NCBI GenBank assembly: GCA_963753285.1
Contig: CAVWBT010000010.1
Span: 370,134 to 434,133 of the forward strand
Source of the DNA: JAHEDH01 sp963753285
Lineage (GTDB): Bacteria; Actinomycetota; Acidimicrobiia; Spongiisociales; ZC4RG35
Direction of reading: 5' to 3'
DNA: 64,000 bases
The notes under the pieces were generated by a model. The model ran no database searches. It saw only the letters and a program-made list of their open reading frames with translations, and had not been told where the DNA came from. A program made the position numbers and the translations under genes. This document shows positions 61,791 through 64,000 of this stretch, one piece after another (the first letter of the stretch is position 1; each line of letters opens with the position of its first letter).

Positions 61791-63235
61791 GGATTCTCGA
61801 TCAGCCTGAGCGGGTTGCCGATCACGTACGCCTGCCAGGTGGTTCGGTCGGTGACATCACCGGACGTGAAGTTGTACCGGACCTCCCACCAGCAGTCCGG
61901 ACTGCAGTTGTAGGACGCGGAATCGGGCAGGTCGATGCTGATGTTCAGCCATTCGCCGTTGAAGAGCGGACCGGACCCGTCAGCGGTCTGGATCGTGCAC
62001 GGGCCGGCCGTCGTGGAGCTTGCGTTGTCGAATTCGTCGACCGTCCACCACGTACAGGTCGGGACAGCTCCAGACGGATCGAGAATCGAGAGCGTCGACC
62101 CCGACGGTGCCTCGCCCGGGTCGTACAGCTCGATCTTGAACTCCTTGCCGGCGTAGACCTCATCGATCTCGGCGAGTTTGAAGATCGCGTCGCTGTCGTC
62201 GTCGTTGTTGAAGATCGACATGTCGTTGATGGGGTACACGCGAGGGTTGGCCGTGGTGCCGGTTGCGCCGAGCGTGAACTGGTTCGTTCCCCCGAGGTTG
62301 CCGGTCGTGGAGACCTGGACCACGTAGATGCCGGGGGCGGGGTCCACTCCCAGCGGGCACAGTTCGACCCACAGGTCGCGATAGACCGAGCTCGATGCTC
62401 CCGACGAGATCGTGGTCACACACCCAGGAATCAGCGAGTTGTCGGTCGGATCGGCCGGGGTCGAATCGAAGTCGAGCACGCGGAATTGGGTGTTTGCTCC
62501 GCCACCTTGATCCTGCACCCGATCTCCGGTCTCGACTCCGAAGCTCGGCCGGTTGTAGAAGCCGGCGTCATAGGCCATGATCGAGACGTTCCCGGCGTTG
62601 GCGGGGACCTCGACGGCGAAGTAGTACCCGGCCGGCCTGTACAACCCGTTGAACCGTTGGCAGTTCCAGGGCCCGCCCGAGTCGAAGCACTCGGTTGCGT
62701 AGGCATCGCCATTCCGTTTGTTGGTGCGGCGTCCCGAGATCGCCGCCCAGAGGTTCGGGTCAGACCCGGTACACACGCTGCCGGTCGGATCGCGACCGAT
62801 GCAGTTCCCGTCGCTCCCGAGCGGGATGGGTTTGATGTACTGGGCAGTCGACTGTGCCTTGAGTGGCATGGTGTCCCATCCGATCACCGGGGCGAAGAAC
62901 AGCTCGACTTCGGACTCGAGTGTCACCGAATACTTGTCGTCGTCGACCAGCGTCCCGGTGAACGCGGTGGTCGCGTCGACGCCTTCGGTTTCGAAGCCAT
63001 TGATCCTGGCTGCGGTGCGACCGTCGGTTTCGGCGACCGTGAGCGCTCCCGGAACGTGGACCACTGCAGCGAGTGCCGATGCGTCGGCCGCTCGTTGGAG
63101 TCGACTGTTCTGGACCCAGAACCACCCGAGATCGATGGCGAGTGCTGCGAATGCCAGTAGCGCCACCAGAGACCCGGCGACCCAGACGAGCGCAGCGCCG
63201 CTCTCCCCGCTGTCCGGCTCGTGGGAAGCGCTCAA
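61787..63235 (-). CDS. TadG-like exported pseudopilin, family B (482 aa)
   Basis: N-terminus SGAALVWVAGSLVALLAFAALAIDLGWFWVQNSRLQRAADASALAA. The exported domain parallels the 56004 protein: LWAAISG and GDAYATEC, YAGKEFKIELYDPGEAP, CWWEVRYNF and TTWQAYVIGNPLRLIENP. Start is TTG 63235, overlapping the TadE stop as TTGA. Confidence 0.83.
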   Translation of the reverse strand: MSASHEPDSGESGAALVWVAGSLVALLAFAALAIDLGWFWVQNSRLQRAADASALAAVVHVPGALTVAETDGRTAARINGFETEGVDATTAFTGTLVDDDKYSVTLESEVELFFAPVIGWDTMPLKAQSTAQYIKPIPLGSDGNCIGRDPTGSVCTGSDPNLWAAISGRRTNKRNGDAYATECFDSGGPWNCQRFNGLYRPAGYYFAVEVPANAGNVSIMAYDAGFYNRPSFGVETGDRVQDQGGGANTQFRVLDFDSTPADPTDNSLIPGCVTTISSGASSSVYRDLWVELCPLGVDPAPGIYVVQVSTTGNLGGTNQFTLGATGTTANPRVYPINDMSIFNNDDDSDAIFKLAEIDEVYAGKEFKIELYDPGEAPSGSTLSILDPSGAVPTCTWWTVDEFDNASSTTAGPCTIQTADGSGPLFNGEWLNISIDLPDSASYNCSPDCWWEVRYNFTSGDVTDRTTWQAYVIGNPLRLIENP

Positions 63236-63819
63236 CTGAAGGCCTCCGGCTCGAGGCGGATGATGCTCGATTCATCGACCACGTAGTCCCCAGAGAACGG
63301 AGGGAGTCCCGTGATCCATGATCGATCGACCTGGATGCGCACTCCAACGATGTCGAGCGGTGCGCCGGAGGAGTCGAACACCACGTTTCGGCTGCTGGCA
63401 GGCCAGTTGTCCGTGGATGTCCAGCCCAACACGCAGTCACTCGGGTCTCCGACCAGTGTCCAGGTGTTGACCTTCCCCAACACCGGGGCGCCGGTCGACT
63501 GGTCGGCCTGGTAGATCTCGATGCTGACGAGCCGATCCAATTCGGTGATGAGTGTGTTGGCGACCTGCTGGGCGATCCTGCAATCCGCGTCGGCCTCGTC
63601 CCCGAGGAACGCGGCATACCGTGATCCTTCTCTCGAGGCAGCGGACACGGCGAGCACGTCCTTGAATGCGGCTCCGATCTCCATGACGGCGACGACGATG
63701 AGGAGGAGCACGGGCAACACGACCGCGAATTCGACGAGTGTCGCCCCGGATTCGGTCGTTCGAGCGCGGTACGCGACACAGTGCTCTGCTCGGCGCTGAT
63801 CCGGCTCCGGCTCCACCAT
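63232..63819 (-). CDS. TadE-like minor pseudopilin, first gene of the array
   Basis: 195 residues from ATG 63819 with GGGGGAG upstream. SGATLVEFAVVLPVLLLIVVAVMEIGAAFKDVL, REGSRYAAFLGDEADADC, then VDRSWITGLPPFSG near the C-terminus. Upstream lies a near-perfect 22-base palindrome, so this is probably the start of the transcript. Confidence 0.87.
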   Translation of the reverse strand: MVEPEPDQRRAEHCVAYRARTTESGATLVEFAVVLPVLLLIVVAVMEIGAAFKDVLAVSAASREGSRYAAFLGDEADADCRIAQQVANTLITELDRLVSIEIYQADQSTGAPVLGKVNTWTLVGDPSDCVLGWTSTDNWPASSRNVVFDSSGAPLDIVGVRIQVDRSWITGLPPFSGDYVVDESSIIRLEPEAFS

Positions 63820-63840
63820 CGGCTCCCCCCCTCGCTCGAC

Positions 63841-63862
63841 TCAATGTGACTAGTCATATTGA
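63841..63862. promoter_or_regulatory. 22-bp palindrome upstream of the first pseudopilin gene
   Basis: TCAATGTGACT (63841-63851) faces AGTCATATTGA (63852-63862): eleven-base arms with one mismatch and no spacer. A/T-rich for this genome. A likely operator for the first pseudopilin transcript. Confidence 0.6.
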
Positions 63863-64000
63863 GCGCGACAACGATAGTCATCATGGCGGTTGGCCGAAAA
63901 AAGTCAAGTACCAGAACGCGAGCGCACGTTACACAAGTATCTCAGGAATCTCCGACGAGTGCGGGAGTGCCCGATCAGCCTGATTGGGAAACGAGTCTGA

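Noticed and set aside
45527..63819. Canonical TadG with von Willebrand A domain
   Set aside because: No MIDAS motif (DxSxS) was found in any of the seven TadG-like proteins; only the N-terminal region matches TadG.
1..64000. tRNA, rRNA, insertion sequences or phage genes
   Set aside because: No cloverleaf, rRNA-like sequence, transposase or integrase was recognised in any gap or frame by eye; a tRNA scan was not possible.

Overview
The window is high-G+C bacterial DNA, almost certainly from an actinobacterium and plausibly from class Acidimicrobiia. That class assignment is an inference; there is no rRNA or tRNA gene here to settle it. The signs are frequent GTG/TTG starts, many genes whose start codon lies 6-8 bases after a TAnnnT box (leaderless style), a GuaB3-type IMP dehydrogenase next to guaA, a UvrD2-type helicase with an HRDC domain, a Nudix-related NAD regulator and a BTAD-type regulator.

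Bases 1-45,500 are mostly housekeeping. They hold a heterodimeric ABC exporter, trpS behind a complete transcription attenuator with its own Trp-Trp leader peptide, a CPBP membrane protease-like protein, guaB3-guaA, a CheA-like hybrid kinase plus a histidine kinase, pcrA, transaldolase, a B12-binding protein, sucCD, a DinB protein and aminotransferase pair, uvrD2, purN-purH, folD, a DM13 protein and a giant regulator-kinase-STAND-propeller fusion of 1768 residues. Then come icd, a glyoxalase-fold protein, an NrtR-like regulator, a histidine kinase, nadABC, a repeat-rich gap, a small ORF-ArsR-MFS efflux operon, mdh, an HU-like protein, a two-helix membrane protein and an SCP2 protein. TCA-cycle genes (sucCD, icd, mdh), purine genes (guaB3, guaA, purN, purH) and NAD genes (nadABC with nrtR) are the metabolic themes.

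Bases 45,527-63,819 form one long accessory block, all on the minus strand. It has seventeen TadE/TadG-like pseudopilin genes (ten TadE-like, seven TadG-like) in six or seven modules, broken only by one GAF-GAF histidine kinase. Nearly every neighbouring pair is translationally coupled by a few bases of overlap. No pilus ATPase, secretin, platform protein or prepilin peptidase is in view. The TadG-like proteins have large Cys-rich exported domains that fall into four families, and one module is tandemly duplicated. This array is the most unusual content of the window.

Two patterns cross the whole window. First, short arrays of 7-bp tandem repeats (units such as TCTGTCA, CGTCCCA, ACGTTCC, ACGTGAG, GCTTCAC) recur in intergenic gaps. 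Second, several otherwise intact conserved genes each carry one single-base frameshift (near 48, 2850, 6221, 26751 and 35,550-35,575), and one TadE gene carries three. Residual sequencing or assembly indels are the simplest explanation.
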